Part shown: in pieces, positions 1-9,416 of the stretch
How the letters are laid out: each line of letters begins with the position of its first letter
Position numbering within the stretch: position 1 is the first letter of the stretch
Origin: Armatimonadota bacterium
GTDB taxonomy: Bacteria; Sysuimicrobiota; Sysuimicrobiia; Sysuimicrobiales; Humicultoraceae
NCBI GenBank assembly: GCA_031081715.1
Contig: JAVHMA010000004.1
Coordinates: forward strand, 85,532 to 149,531
Length of the DNA stretch: 64,000 nt
Direction: 5' to 3'
Position numbers and translations under genes: made by a program
The notes under the pieces: model-generated
Seen by the model: the letters and a program-made list of their open reading frames with translations, nothing else
Told to the model about the DNA's origin: nothing
The model's database searches: none

Positions 1-42
1 GAAGTCCCGGAGATCCGCGTGGTGGAGGCGGTGCCCTTCTAA
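1..42 (+). CDS. C-terminal end of an unidentified protein (partial)
   Basis: The first 42 bases read in frame 1 as the last 13 residues (EVPEIRVVEAVPF) of a protein, ending in TAA. The gene begins outside the window. The fragment is too short to identify. A terminator-like hairpin follows about 25 bases after the stop, which supports this being a real gene end. I cannot say whether it belongs to an RtcB-linked gene such as archease. Confidence 0.4.
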   Translation, partial: EVPEIRVVEAVPF

Positions 43-67
43 CGTCCCTCCACAACCTCGCAGGCGG

Positions 68-101
68 GCCCCCGATGCGCGCATGCGGGGGCTCTTCTGT
101 T
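68..101 (+). terminator. Probable intrinsic terminator after the partial first gene
   Basis: GCCCCCG (68-74) pairs with CGGGGGC (86-92), with one bulged G at 85, and the stem continues inward with ATGC (75-78) against GCAT (81-84). It is followed by a pyrimidine-rich tail, TCTTCTGTT (93-101). A strong GC stem plus a T-rich tail is the usual form of a rho-independent terminator, though the tail is not a pure T run. It lies between the stop at 42 and the rtcB start at 129, so rtcB would need its own promoter or read-through. Confidence 0.5.
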
Positions 102-128
102 GGTCGGGCGGGAAGGGAGGTGAGGCCG

Positions 129-1580
129 GTGTGGGCGCAGGTGCTGCGCAAGATCGACGACTATCGGTGGGAGATTCCCACCGACGCGAAGCCCGGTATG
201 CGCGTGCCCGGCCTGATCTACGCCGACGAGCGCATGATCCGGCAGATGGGCGAGGAGCAGGCGTTCGAACAGGTCGCCAATGTCGCCACCCTGCCCGGGA
301 TCGTTGGCCGGTCGCTGGCGATGCCGGACATCCACTGGGGCTATGGCTTCCCGGTTGGCGGCGTCGCGGCCTTCGATCCTGCCGAGGGCGTGATCTCGCC
401 GGGCGGGGTCGGCTACGACATCAACTGCGGGGTCCGCCTGATCCGCACCGACCTGACCGAGGACGACGTCCGTCCGCGGCTCGACGAGCTCGTGGAGACC
501 CTGTTCCGGGCAGTGCCCTCGGGCGTCGGCACGGGTGGACCGGTCAAGGTGAGCATGGCCGAGATCGACCGGGTGCTGCAAGGCGGCGCACGCTGGGCGG
601 TGGCCGCGGGCTACGGCCACGCGGACGACCTGGAGGTGATCGAGGCCGGCGGCGCGCTCGCCGACGCCGACGCGGGCGCGGTCAGCGACGCGGCCAAGCA
701 ACGCGGCCGGGGCCAGATCGGCACGCTAGGCTCGGGCAACCACTTCCTCGAGGTGCAGGTGGTGGACCAGGTCTTCCACGAGCCCGCGGCGCGGGCGATG
801 GGGATCGAGGGGCCGGGCCAGGTCGTGGTCTTCATCCACTCGGGCTCGCGCGGGCTCGGGCACCAGGTCTGCACCGACTACCTGCGTATCTGCGAGCGCG
901 CCGGACCGCGCTATGGCATCCGGCTGGTGGACCGACAGCTCGCGTGCGTGCCGCTCGACAGCGACGAGGGCCGGCGCTACTTCGGGGCGATGTGCGCCGC
1001 CGCGAACTTTGCGTGGGCCAACCGGCAGCTTGTGACCCACTGGGTGCGCGAGAGCCTGGAGCGCGTGTTCCGGCGCGGCTGGGAGCACCTGGGCGTGCGA
1101 GTGGTCTACGACGTCGCGCACAACATCGCCAAGATGGAGCACTACGAGGTGGAGGCACGGCCGCGGCGTCTGTGCGTCCACCGCAAGGGCGCGACGCGGG
1201 CGTTTCCCGCCGGGCACGCCGAGGTGCCGGCCCGCTACCGCGCCGTGGGCCAGCCCGTCTTCGTCCCGGGCGACATGGGGCGCTACTCCTTCGTCGCGGT
1301 GGGAGCCGAGGGCGCCATGCGCGAATCCTTCGGATCGACCTGCCACGGCGCCGGGCGGCTGCTCGGGCGCAAGGCCGCGGTGCGGGCGCTCGCGGGCCGC
1401 GACATCGCGGCCGAGCTGCGCCGCGCGGGCATTGTCGTGCGCGCGCACGACCGTGGGCTGCTGGCCGAGGAGGCGCCCGCGGCCTACAAGGACGTCGCCG
1501 ACGTGGTCGCGATCTGCCACGCTGCCGGGCTGTCCCGCCGTGTCGCGCGGATGCGGCCGATCGGCGTCGTGAAGGGTTAG
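129..1580 (+). CDS. rtcB: RNA-splicing ligase RtcB
   Basis: RtcB joins RNA 2',3'-cyclic phosphate or 3'-phosphate ends to 5'-OH ends, using GTP and Mn2+, in RNA repair or tRNA splicing. The 483-residue product has the family length and its motifs: SPGGVGYDINCGVR with the metal-binding Cys100, GSGNHFLE, HSGSRGLGHQV, and STCHGAGR. His406 of the last motif is the residue that carries GMP in studied RtcB proteins. The GTG start at 129 was chosen because GGAGGTGA lies 5 to 12 bases upstream; the longer frame back to 75 adds a low-complexity, non-conserved N-terminus and overlaps the terminator hairpin. No archease gene is visible beside it. The acyl-CoA dehydrogenase gene follows 13 bases later. 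Confidence 0.95.
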   Translation: MWAQVLRKIDDYRWEIPTDAKPGMRVPGLIYADERMIRQMGEEQAFEQVANVATLPGIVGRSLAMPDIHWGYGFPVGGVAAFDPAEGVISPGGVGYDINCGVRLIRTDLTEDDVRPRLDELVETLFRAVPSGVGTGGPVKVSMAEIDRVLQGGARWAVAAGYGHADDLEVIEAGGALADADAGAVSDAAKQRGRGQIGTLGSGNHFLEVQVVDQVFHEPAARAMGIEGPGQVVVFIHSGSRGLGHQVCTDYLRICERAGPRYGIRLVDRQLACVPLDSDEGRRYFGAMCAAANFAWANRQLVTHWVRESLERVFRRGWEHLGVRVVYDVAHNIAKMEHYEVEARPRRLCVHRKGATRAFPAGHAEVPARYRAVGQPVFVPGDMGRYSFVAVGAEGAMRESFGSTCHGAGRLLGRKAAVRALAGRDIAAELRRAGIVVRAHDRGLLAEEAPAAYKDVADVVAICHAAGLSRRVARMRPIGVVKG

Positions 1581-1593
1581 GGGAGGCGACAGC

Positions 1594-2745
1594 GTGCTCG
1601 CCGTCGAGGAGCAGCGGCTCTTGCACCAGACCGTCCGCGCCTTCGCCCGGGAGGTGCTCCGGCCGCGCGCGCCTGTCTGGGACCGCGAGAACCGGTTTCC
1701 CGTCGAGATCGTGCCGCGCCTGGCAGAGCTCGGGCTGCTTGGCATGACCATCCCGGCCGCCTACGGCGGCAGCGGCCTGCCCGTGGCCGCCGTGGCCACC
1801 GCGATCGAGGCGCTGGCGTGGGGCGATGGGGGTGTGGCGCTTTCGGTGGCCGCGCACAACTCGCTGTGCGCCGGGCACCTGGCGCTCTTCGGTACCGACG
1901 CGCAGCGGCATCGGTTCCTACCGCGCCTGGCCACGGGGGAGGCGCTCGGCGCCTGGTGCCTGACCGAGCCCGGCGCGGGCAGCGACGCGGCGGCGCTGCG
2001 CACGCGGGCTCGCCGGCGCGGCGGGCGGTGGGTGCTCGACGGCACCAAGGTGTTCGCGACCAACGGCAGTCTCGCCGGCGTCTACGTGGTGATGGCGTCC
2101 ACCGATCCCGAGGCAGGGCGCGCTGGCATCACCGCCTTCGTGGTCGAGCGGGGCACGCCGGGCCTGGAGCCTGGTCCCAAGGAAGACAAACTGGGCGTGC
2201 GCAGCAGCGACACCGCCGAGGTGCGCTTCACCGACTGCGCGGTGGACGACGACTGCCGGCTGGGTGAGCCGGGCGACGGCTACCGGCAGGCGATGGCCGT
2301 GCTGGAGCGCGGCCGCATCGGGATCGCTGCGATGGCGGTTGGGTTGGGGCGCGCGGCGCTGGACGCCGCGGTGGCCTACGCGCGCGAGCGGCACGCGTAC
2401 GGCCGGCCGATCGCCGAGCTCCAGGCGATCCAGTTCATGCTCGCCGACGCGGCGACCGAACTCGAGGCCGCCTGGCTGCTCGTGGAGCACGCCGCGGCAG
2501 CGGCCGACCGCGGCGTGCCGTTCCGGCGCGAGGCGTCCATGGCCAAGCTCTACGCGTCGGAGGCCGCCGCGCGCGCCGCGACCAAGGCCGTGCAGGTCCA
2601 TGGTGGCTACGGGTTCGTCAAGGACGCGGTGGTGGAGCGCATCTACCGCGACGTGAAGCTGTGCGAGATTGGCGAGGGGACGAGCGAGGTGCAGCGCGCG
2701 ATCATCGCCCGCGCCGTCCTTGGGCCGGCGGCGGGGCACGGGTAG
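1594..2745 (+). CDS. Acyl-CoA dehydrogenase
   Basis: A FAD-dependent enzyme of 383 residues, typical for the short/medium-chain acyl-CoA dehydrogenase family, which makes the alpha-beta double bond in an acyl-CoA. It shows CLTEPGAGSD (flavin/substrate region), KLGVRSSDT, GRIGIAAMAVG, YARERHAYGRPI, VQVHGGYG and the C-terminal GEGTSEVQR, whose first Glu is in the position of the catalytic base of butyryl-CoA dehydrogenase. The GTG start at 1594 has GGGAGG eight bases upstream. Its stop shares a base with the next start (TAGTG), so it is probably co-translated with the methyltransferase gene. Chain length and substrate cannot be told from sequence. No electron-transfer flavoprotein gene is in the window. 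Confidence 0.93.
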   Translation: MLAVEEQRLLHQTVRAFAREVLRPRAPVWDRENRFPVEIVPRLAELGLLGMTIPAAYGGSGLPVAAVATAIEALAWGDGGVALSVAAHNSLCAGHLALFGTDAQRHRFLPRLATGEALGAWCLTEPGAGSDAAALRTRARRRGGRWVLDGTKVFATNGSLAGVYVVMASTDPEAGRAGITAFVVERGTPGLEPGPKEDKLGVRSSDTAEVRFTDCAVDDDCRLGEPGDGYRQAMAVLERGRIGIAAMAVGLGRAALDAAVAYARERHAYGRPIAELQAIQFMLADAATELEAAWLLVEHAAAAADRGVPFRREASMAKLYASEAAARAATKAVQVHGGYGFVKDAVVERIYRDVKLCEIGEGTSEVQRAIIARAVLGPAAGHG

Positions 2746-4592
2746 TGGACGCCGGGCACCCCTTCGTCCGGCGGCTGCGCGAGGGCCCGCTGCTCGCGGA
2801 CGGCGCGATGGGCACCATGCTCTACGCGCGTGGCGTCCCCTACGACCAGTGCTTCGAGGCGGCCAACGTCCAGCGGCCCGACTTGGTGCGCGCCATCCAC
2901 GTCGCCTACCTGGAGGCGGGCGCCGGGCTGCTCGAGACCAACACTTTCGGCGCGAACCGGCTGAAGCTCGCGGCGTTCGGCTACGGCGACGAGGTGGAGG
3001 CGATCAACGCGGCGGGCGTGCGGCTCGCCCGCGAGGCGATCGAGGTGACCGGGCGAGGGGCCTGGGTCGCCGGGTCGATCGGGCCGCTCGGCCGGCAGAT
3101 GGCGCCGCTCGGCGCGCTGGGCGCCGCCGAAGCCGCCGGCGCGTTCGCGGAGCAGGCGCGCGCGCTGACCGCCGCGGGCGCCGACCTCATCCTGCTCGAG
3201 ACCTTCAGCGACCTCAACGAGATCGCCGTCGCGGTCCGCGCGACGCGGGAGGCGACCGACCTGCCGGTCGTGGCGGAGATGACCTTCGCCCCCGACGGCC
3301 GTACCCTGCTCGGCTACACGCCCGAGGAGGTGGCCGCGCGCCTGGAGGCGCTGGGCGTCGCCGCGGTCGGGGCCAACTGCAGTGTGGGCCCCCAGGGCAT
3401 CCTCGAGGTGATCGAGCGCATGGCAACAGCCACGCGGCTGCCACTGGCCGCGATGCCCAACGCCGGGCTCCCGCAGTATGTGGGCGGCCGGTTCGCCTAC
3501 GTGGCCTCCCCGGCGTACATGGCCGAGCACGCGGCGACGCTGGTCGAGCTTGGCGCCGTCCTCGTGGGCGGATGCTGCGGCACGACCCCCGAGCACATCG
3601 CGGCGATGCGCGAGGCGATCGCCGGCCGGCAGCCGGGCCGCGCGCGGCCCGCGGCGGCGCCACCGGCGCCGCCGCCGGCGCCCGCGCCGGTCGCGGAGCC
3701 GCCCGGGACACTCGCGCAGAAGCTGGGCCGGCGCTTCGTGGTCACCGTGGAGGTTTCGCCGCCGCGCGGGGTGCAGGACGCCGAGGCGCTCGAGAGCTGC
3801 CGGCGGCTGCGCGCGGCGGGTGTGGACGCGATCGACGTCGCCGACAACCCGATGGCGCGCCTGCGGATGAGCCCCTGGGCCACGGCCGCCCGCATTCAGC
3901 GCGAGGTGGGTCTGGAGACGATCCTCCACTTCACGACGCGCGACCGCAACCTGATCCGCCTCCAGTCGGACTTGCTGGCCGTGCACGCGCTCGGCATCCG
4001 CACCGTGCTGGTATTGCGGGGCGACCACCCGCAGGCGGGCGACTACCCGCAGGCCACGGCGATCTCCGACATCCACCCCTCGGGGCTCGTGCGCATGATC
4101 AAGGAGTTCAACCAGGGCCGCGACGTGGCGGGCAACGCGATCGGCACCCCGACGCGGTTCCTGGTGGGGGTCGCGCTCAACCTGGCGGCGCGCGATCCGG
4201 CCCGGGAGCTGCGCGGCCTGGAGCGCAAGCTGGCCGCCGGCGGCGACTTCATCTGCACGATGCCCATCTTCGAGCCGCAGACGCTCGACGCGTTCCTGGC
4301 GCGCTGTGGACCGCTGCCCGTGCCGCTGTTGGTGGGGGTGCTGCCCCTGCACGGCGCGCGGCACGCCGAGTTTCTCCACAACGAGCTGCCGGGGATGGTC
4401 GTGCCCGAAGCCGTGCGCCGCCGGATGCGTGAGGCGCGCGACGGCCGCGAGCTCGGCTTTGAGCTGGCGCGCGAGCTGCTGCGCGCGGTGCGCGACCGCG
4501 TCGCCGGCGCCTATCTGATCCCGGCGTTCGGCCGCTACGACCGCATCGTCGAGCTGGTGCGCGAGGTGCGCACGGTCCTGCCCGCGCGGTGA
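2745..4592 (+). CDS. Bifunctional homocysteine S-methyltransferase / methylenetetrahydrofolate reductase
   Basis: A 615-residue two-domain protein matching the Bacillus YitJ type in length and order. Residues 1-300 are a homocysteine S-methyltransferase domain with LLADGAMGTML, ETNTFGANR, and the zinc ligands Cys212 (ANCSVGP) and Cys277/Cys278 (GGCCGTTPEH). After a Pro/Ala-rich linker (about 300-325) comes the 5,10-methylenetetrahydrofolate reductase domain with TVEVSPPRG, LHFTTRDRN and LVLRGDHPQAGDY. It would make methyl-THF and supply methyl groups for methionine synthesis. The GTG start at 2745 shares its first base with the previous stop; it replaces an upstream start at 2661 that would overlap the conserved end of the dehydrogenase gene. 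Confidence 0.93.
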   Translation: MDAGHPFVRRLREGPLLADGAMGTMLYARGVPYDQCFEAANVQRPDLVRAIHVAYLEAGAGLLETNTFGANRLKLAAFGYGDEVEAINAAGVRLAREAIEVTGRGAWVAGSIGPLGRQMAPLGALGAAEAAGAFAEQARALTAAGADLILLETFSDLNEIAVAVRATREATDLPVVAEMTFAPDGRTLLGYTPEEVAARLEALGVAAVGANCSVGPQGILEVIERMATATRLPLAAMPNAGLPQYVGGRFAYVASPAYMAEHAATLVELGAVLVGGCCGTTPEHIAAMREAIAGRQPGRARPAAAPPAPPPAPAPVAEPPGTLAQKLGRRFVVTVEVSPPRGVQDAEALESCRRLRAAGVDAIDVADNPMARLRMSPWATAARIQREVGLETILHFTTRDRNLIRLQSDLLAVHALGIRTVLVLRGDHPQAGDYPQATAISDIHPSGLVRMIKEFNQGRDVAGNAIGTPTRFLVGVALNLAARDPARELRGLERKLAAGGDFICTMPIFEPQTLDAFLARCGPLPVPLLVGVLPLHGARHAEFLHNELPGMVVPEAVRRRMREARDGRELGFELARELLRAVRDRVAGAYLIPAFGRYDRIVELVREVRTVLPAR

Positions 4593-5290
4593 CGCCGGTC
4601 GAGCGCGGGGTGCGCTATGAGGGCCGCCGCGTGGTGCGCGCGCCGTTGCACCGCGTCTGGCAACTCCTCAGCCGTCCCGAGGCCCACCCGCGCTACGCGG
4701 CGCTGTGGTTCGCGGCCGACCTGCTCGAGCGGGCGCCGGGCGCCGTGACCGTAGAGTACCGGGGTGTCTTTGGCGGGCTCCCGGTGACCTCGGTGCAGCG
4801 CGTCACCCTACGGCCGCCGGGCCGGATCGAGTTCCGCCAGACCCGAGGGACGCTGCGGGGTCTAAGCGGGAGCTACGTCCTGCGGGAGAGCGACGGCGAT
4901 ACCGAGGTGGCGATCGCGCTCACGGTGGACGCCGGGATCCCGCTGTTCTCCGAGGCCGCGGTACAGCAAATCCTGGCCGCGCACGTGGACAGCACGCTCG
5001 GGAAGATCAAGGCGTCCGCGGAGCGCGACCTGGTGCGCCTCGTCCGCCGCGCGCCGATGGCGCCCGCGGCACCCGAACCCGCCGTGAGCCGGGAGGAGCC
5101 CGAGCCCGTCGTTGCTGCGGCCGGCGATGCCGGCGCGGAGGCCGTGGACGCGGGCGAGGAGGACGCGTCCGCGGACGCCGTCGGCGCCCCCGGCGCCTCG
5201 CCGCCGGGCCGGCGGCGTCGCCGCCGCCGGCGCCGACGCCGCGCTTCCGGCGCCCCGCCCGCAAACGACCCTGCCGCGCCGGCGTCGTAG
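4589..5290 (+). CDS. SRPBCC (START-like) family protein with a basic low-complexity tail
   Basis: A 233-residue protein starting at GTG 4589, overlapping the previous stop (GTGA). Residues 1-150 resemble a polyketide cyclase/coenzyme-Q-binding START-like fold: an RRVVRAPLHRVWQLLSRPEA opening helix, beta strands, and a long C-terminal helix (LAAHVDSTLGKIKASAERDL). This fold binds hydrophobic ligands; the ligand is unknown. Residues 155-233 are disordered, rich in Ala, Pro and Glu, then carry a run of 11 consecutive Arg. The Arg run is encoded by mixed CGN codons, so it is not a simple nucleotide repeat. It may bind nucleic acid or acidic lipid surfaces; that is inference. Confidence 0.75.
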   Translation: MTPVERGVRYEGRRVVRAPLHRVWQLLSRPEAHPRYAALWFAADLLERAPGAVTVEYRGVFGGLPVTSVQRVTLRPPGRIEFRQTRGTLRGLSGSYVLRESDGDTEVAIALTVDAGIPLFSEAAVQQILAAHVDSTLGKIKASAERDLVRLVRRAPMAPAAPEPAVSREEPEPVVAAAGDAGAEAVDAGEEDASADAVGAPGASPPGRRRRRRRRRRRASGAPPANDPAAPAS

Positions 5291-5308
5291 CCCGGCCCCT
5301 GCGCGCGA

Positions 5309-5317
5309 TGGTACACT
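5309..5317 (+). promoter_or_regulatory. Extended -10 promoter candidate for the mrp gene
   Basis: TGGTACACT in the 50-base gap before mrp fits an extended -10 (TGn plus TACACT). The predicted transcript would start near 5324, leaving a short leader before ATG 5341. There is no good -35 at the usual spacing, as is common for extended -10 promoters. The same TGGTA core recurs in two other gaps (12247 and 38867). Confidence 0.35.
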
Positions 5318-5340
5318 GGCGGTACGCGAGGGGGAGTGCG

Positions 5341-6450
5341 ATGGTCCGCCAACAGAACGGTCCGACCCGGGAGCAGATTCTGGACGCGCTGCGCGAGGTC
5401 TGCGACCCCGAGCTTCGCAAGAGCATCGTCGAGCTCGACATGGTACGCCAGGTCGAGGTGCGCGACGGGCAGGTCACGGTAGACGCGGTCCTCACGATCA
5501 GTGGTTGTCCGCTCCGCGATGCGATCGTCCAGTCGATCACCGAGCGCGTGAAGGCGCTCCCCGGGGTCGCCGGCGTGACCGTGAACCTCGGCGTGATGAG
5601 CGCCGACCAACGCCAGGCCCTCATCGGGCGGCTGCGCGGCGGGGAGATGCACCCCGCCCGTCGGCCGGCGTTTCTGACCGCGGCGTCGGCCACCCGTGTG
5701 ATCGCGGTCGCCAGCGGCAAGGGCGGGGTGGGGAAGTCCACGGTGACCGCGAACCTGGCGACCGCGATGGCGCTCGACGGCCATACCGTCGGCGTCATCG
5801 ACGCGGACGTGTACGGGTTCTCGATCCCGCGCATGCTCGGCGTCTTCGGACGGCCCACGGCCGTGGACCAGATGCTGATCCCGATCGAGCGCGATGGGAT
5901 CCGCGTGATGTCGATCGGCTTCCTACTACCGGACGAGGGCGAGGCCGTCGTCTGGCGCGGCCCGCTGTTGCACAAGGCGCTGGTGACGTTCATCACCGAG
6001 GTGCACTGGGGCGACGACCTGGACTACTTGTTCATCGACCTCCCGCCGGGCACGGGCGACGTGTCGCTGACCATCGCGCAGACGCTCCCGCAGGCGAGCA
6101 TGCTCATCGTCACGACGCCGCAGCCCGCGGCCGCCGCGGTGGCGCAGCGTGCGGCGAAGATGGCCGAGAAGGTGAACATGGACGTCATCGGTGTCGTCGA
6201 GAACATGTCGGGTTTCACCCCGCCGGGCGGACCGACGATCGACCTGTTCGGCCGGGGCGGCGGGCTGCGCCTGGCCGAGCAGCTCGGGGTCCCGCTGTTG
6301 GGCGAGATCCCCCTCGACATCGCGGTGCGCGAGGGCAGCGACGCCGGCGAACCCGTGGTGCGCAGCCGGCCCGATGCACCCGCGGCGCGCGCGCTGCGAG
6401 AGATCGCCCGCAAGGTGGCCGACCTGGTCCCTGTGGGCGCCGCCCCCTGA
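5341..6450 (+). CDS. mrp: Mrp/ApbC-type P-loop ATPase (Fe-S carrier family)
   Basis: A 369-residue cytosolic ATPase of the Mrp/Nbp35/ApbC family, which delivers iron-sulfur clusters. Residues 5-95 are a MIP18/DUF59 domain (CDPELRKSIVELDMV, TISGCPLRDAI). The P-loop is GKGGVGKS at 126-133, followed by DADVYGFSIPR and LPPGTGDVSLTIAQ. The usual C-terminal CPxC cluster-binding motif is absent: the segment after ENMSGF (about 287-298) reads TPPGGP. Mrp proteins without this motif occur, for example in Actinobacteria, so this may be a natural variant with altered cluster handling. ATG 5341 follows a purine-rich GAGGGGGAG; a second ATG at 5308 is possible but would include the promoter-like element. 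Confidence 0.93.
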   Translation: MVRQQNGPTREQILDALREVCDPELRKSIVELDMVRQVEVRDGQVTVDAVLTISGCPLRDAIVQSITERVKALPGVAGVTVNLGVMSADQRQALIGRLRGGEMHPARRPAFLTAASATRVIAVASGKGGVGKSTVTANLATAMALDGHTVGVIDADVYGFSIPRMLGVFGRPTAVDQMLIPIERDGIRVMSIGFLLPDEGEAVVWRGPLLHKALVTFITEVHWGDDLDYLFIDLPPGTGDVSLTIAQTLPQASMLIVTTPQPAAAAVAQRAAKMAEKVNMDVIGVVENMSGFTPPGGPTIDLFGRGGGLRLAEQLGVPLLGEIPLDIAVREGSDAGEPVVRSRPDAPAARALREIARKVADLVPVGAAP

Positions 6451-6465
6451 GGCGTGGAGGGGCCC

Positions 6466-7951
<1,486 letters not shown>

Positions 7952-7959
<8 letters not shown>

Positions 7960-8617
7960 CCCGAGGCGCCGCGCGCATCGCGCAGTCGCCGTCCTGCTGG
8001 CTGGCGCCGCGGTCGCCCTGGGCGTCCTGCCCGCGGGCGCGCAGGGTACCGGGGCGGAGTGGCCAGCGCTGGTCCAGCGCTACGAGGCGGCCGTGCAGCG
8101 CAACCCGGCCGATCCCGACGCGCACTTCACGCTGGCGATGCTCTACGCGCGGGACGGCCGGCTCCTGGACGGGTGGAAGCACCTGCAGGAGGCCGACCGC
8201 GCCGTGGGGCTCGCCCGCCGCGCCGCGATGGCCCGCCAGGTCGCCGCCGAGGCGCAGGCGCTGCTCCGGCGAAATTCCGGCGACCTGCTCGCGCGGTACC
8301 GGCTGGCGTTTGCCACCTACGTCCTCGGCGACCACGCCGCGGTGGCCGCGGAGTTCGAGCGGATCACCGCGGCCGATCCGCGCAACGACTGGGGCTTCGG
8401 CTACCTGGGGCAAGCCTATGCCACCCTGGGCCGCGACGACCGGGCGATCGCCGCCTGGCAGCGCGGGCTCCAGATCAACCCGGACAACGCCGTGCTGCAC
8501 TACGTGCTCGCGCTCGCCTACACGCGGCAGGGTGACCGGCGCGCGGCGGCCCGCCACCTGGCCGCCGCCTACCGCGACCGGACGCTCTACGACTACGTCA
8601 CGGGTCACCGACGGTGA
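7952..8617 (+). CDS. Secreted or membrane-anchored TPR-repeat protein
   Basis: A 221-residue protein with a basic N-terminus, a hydrophobic segment (AVAVLLAGAAVALGVLPAG) and an Ala-rich cleavage site near AGAQG, so probably exported to the periplasm. The rest is made of tetratricopeptide-like helices: DPDAHFTLAMLYARDGR (about 50-66), GDLLARYRLAFATYVLGD, DWGFGYLGQAYATLGRDD, NAVLHYVLALAYTRQGD. TPR proteins scaffold partner proteins. It overlaps the aldehyde dehydrogenase stop by 8 bases and the LptA-like gene by GTGA, so it likely works with the latter in envelope assembly. The partner is unknown. Confidence 0.82.
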
Positions 8618-9414
8618 GACGGTCCCGCGCGGCGGCGGTGGCGGCCGTGCTCCTGCTCGCCGCGGGGCCGGTTATCGCGGCGCCCGCGCCGGGCGTCCTG
8701 TCGGTGGCGGCCGACGAGTTGCAGATCGACGCGGCCCGGGGCGTGGTCGTCGCCGAGGGACGGGTTCGCGTCAGCGACGGCCGCGTGAGCGCGACCGCGC
8801 CGCGCGCGACCGTGTACCGGCGCGAGGGGCGCGCGGTGCTGGCCGGGGGCGCGCGGGCCAGCGGGCCCGACGGTGTGCTCGAGGGCCGCGAGATCACGGT
8901 GCTGTTCACCGAGCGGGCGATCACGCGGATTGTCGCCCGAGACGAGGCCAGTCTGGAGATCGTCGCCGGGCTCGTGACCGCCGCGACGGTGACGCTGGTC
9001 CCCTCCGGCGATGCGGTCGTCGCCGAGGGCGGCGTCCGGCTCTTCACCGACCCGGACGTGATCTCGACCGGGGCGCGCCTCGTCTTCCGCCGCGCGGCCG
9101 GCACTGTCGCACTCACCGGCGGCGCGCGCGTGCAGAACGCCGACGGCGTGATCGACGCCGACCGCATCGACGGTGCGCGCCGGCTGGACCGCGTGACCGC
9201 GACCGGCAACGTCCACGCGGTCTACCGCGATCTGACCGTGCGCAGCCGGACGGCCGATGTGCTCCTGGGCGAGAAGCGGGCGGTCTTCACCGGCGAGGTA
9301 CGCCTGCGAGGACCGGACCGGACCATGACCTCGGAGCGCGTGACCGTGTGGTACGGCGAGGGCCGGGCGCTGGCCGAGGGGCCGACCTGGATCCGGCTCG
9401 AGCCGCAACCCTGA
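8614..9414 (+). CDS. LptA/OstA-like periplasmic protein
   Basis: A 266-residue protein with a signal peptide (RAAAVAAVLLLAAGPVIAAP) and a body of repeating beta-strand units of the OstA/LptA type: VLSVAADELQIDAARGVVVA, EGRVRVSDGRVSATAPRATV, LAGGARASGPDGVLEGREIT, TGGARVQNADGVIDADR. LptA proteins bridge the periplasm and carry lipopolysaccharide to the outer membrane. It is longer than the ~185-residue E. coli LptA, as is common in divergent phyla. The GTG start overlaps the TPR stop. A second OstA-type gene lies at 23682, so this genome may split the Lpt bridge over two loci. Confidence 0.78.
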   Translation: MRRSRAAAVAAVLLLAAGPVIAAPAPGVLSVAADELQIDAARGVVVAEGRVRVSDGRVSATAPRATVYRREGRAVLAGGARASGPDGVLEGREITVLFTERAITRIVARDEASLEIVAGLVTAATVTLVPSGDAVVAEGGVRLFTDPDVISTGARLVFRRAAGTVALTGGARVQNADGVIDADRIDGARRLDRVTATGNVHAVYRDLTVRSRTADVLLGEKRAVFTGEVRLRGPDRTMTSERVTVWYGEGRALAEGPTWIRLEPQP

Positions 9415-9416
9415 CC

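Noticed and set aside
75..128. N-terminal extension of RtcB to 75
   Set aside because: It overlaps the terminator hairpin and adds non-conserved residues; a good ribosome site lies just before GTG 129.
2643..4379. 578-codon open frame on the - strand
   Set aside because: It is antisense to the methyltransferase/reductase fusion and has no recognisable domain; the + strand protein has all family motifs.
5195..5290. Frameshift as the cause of the Arg run in the START-like protein
   Set aside because: The frame is continuous to its stop, and mixed codon use does not suggest an insertion or deletion.
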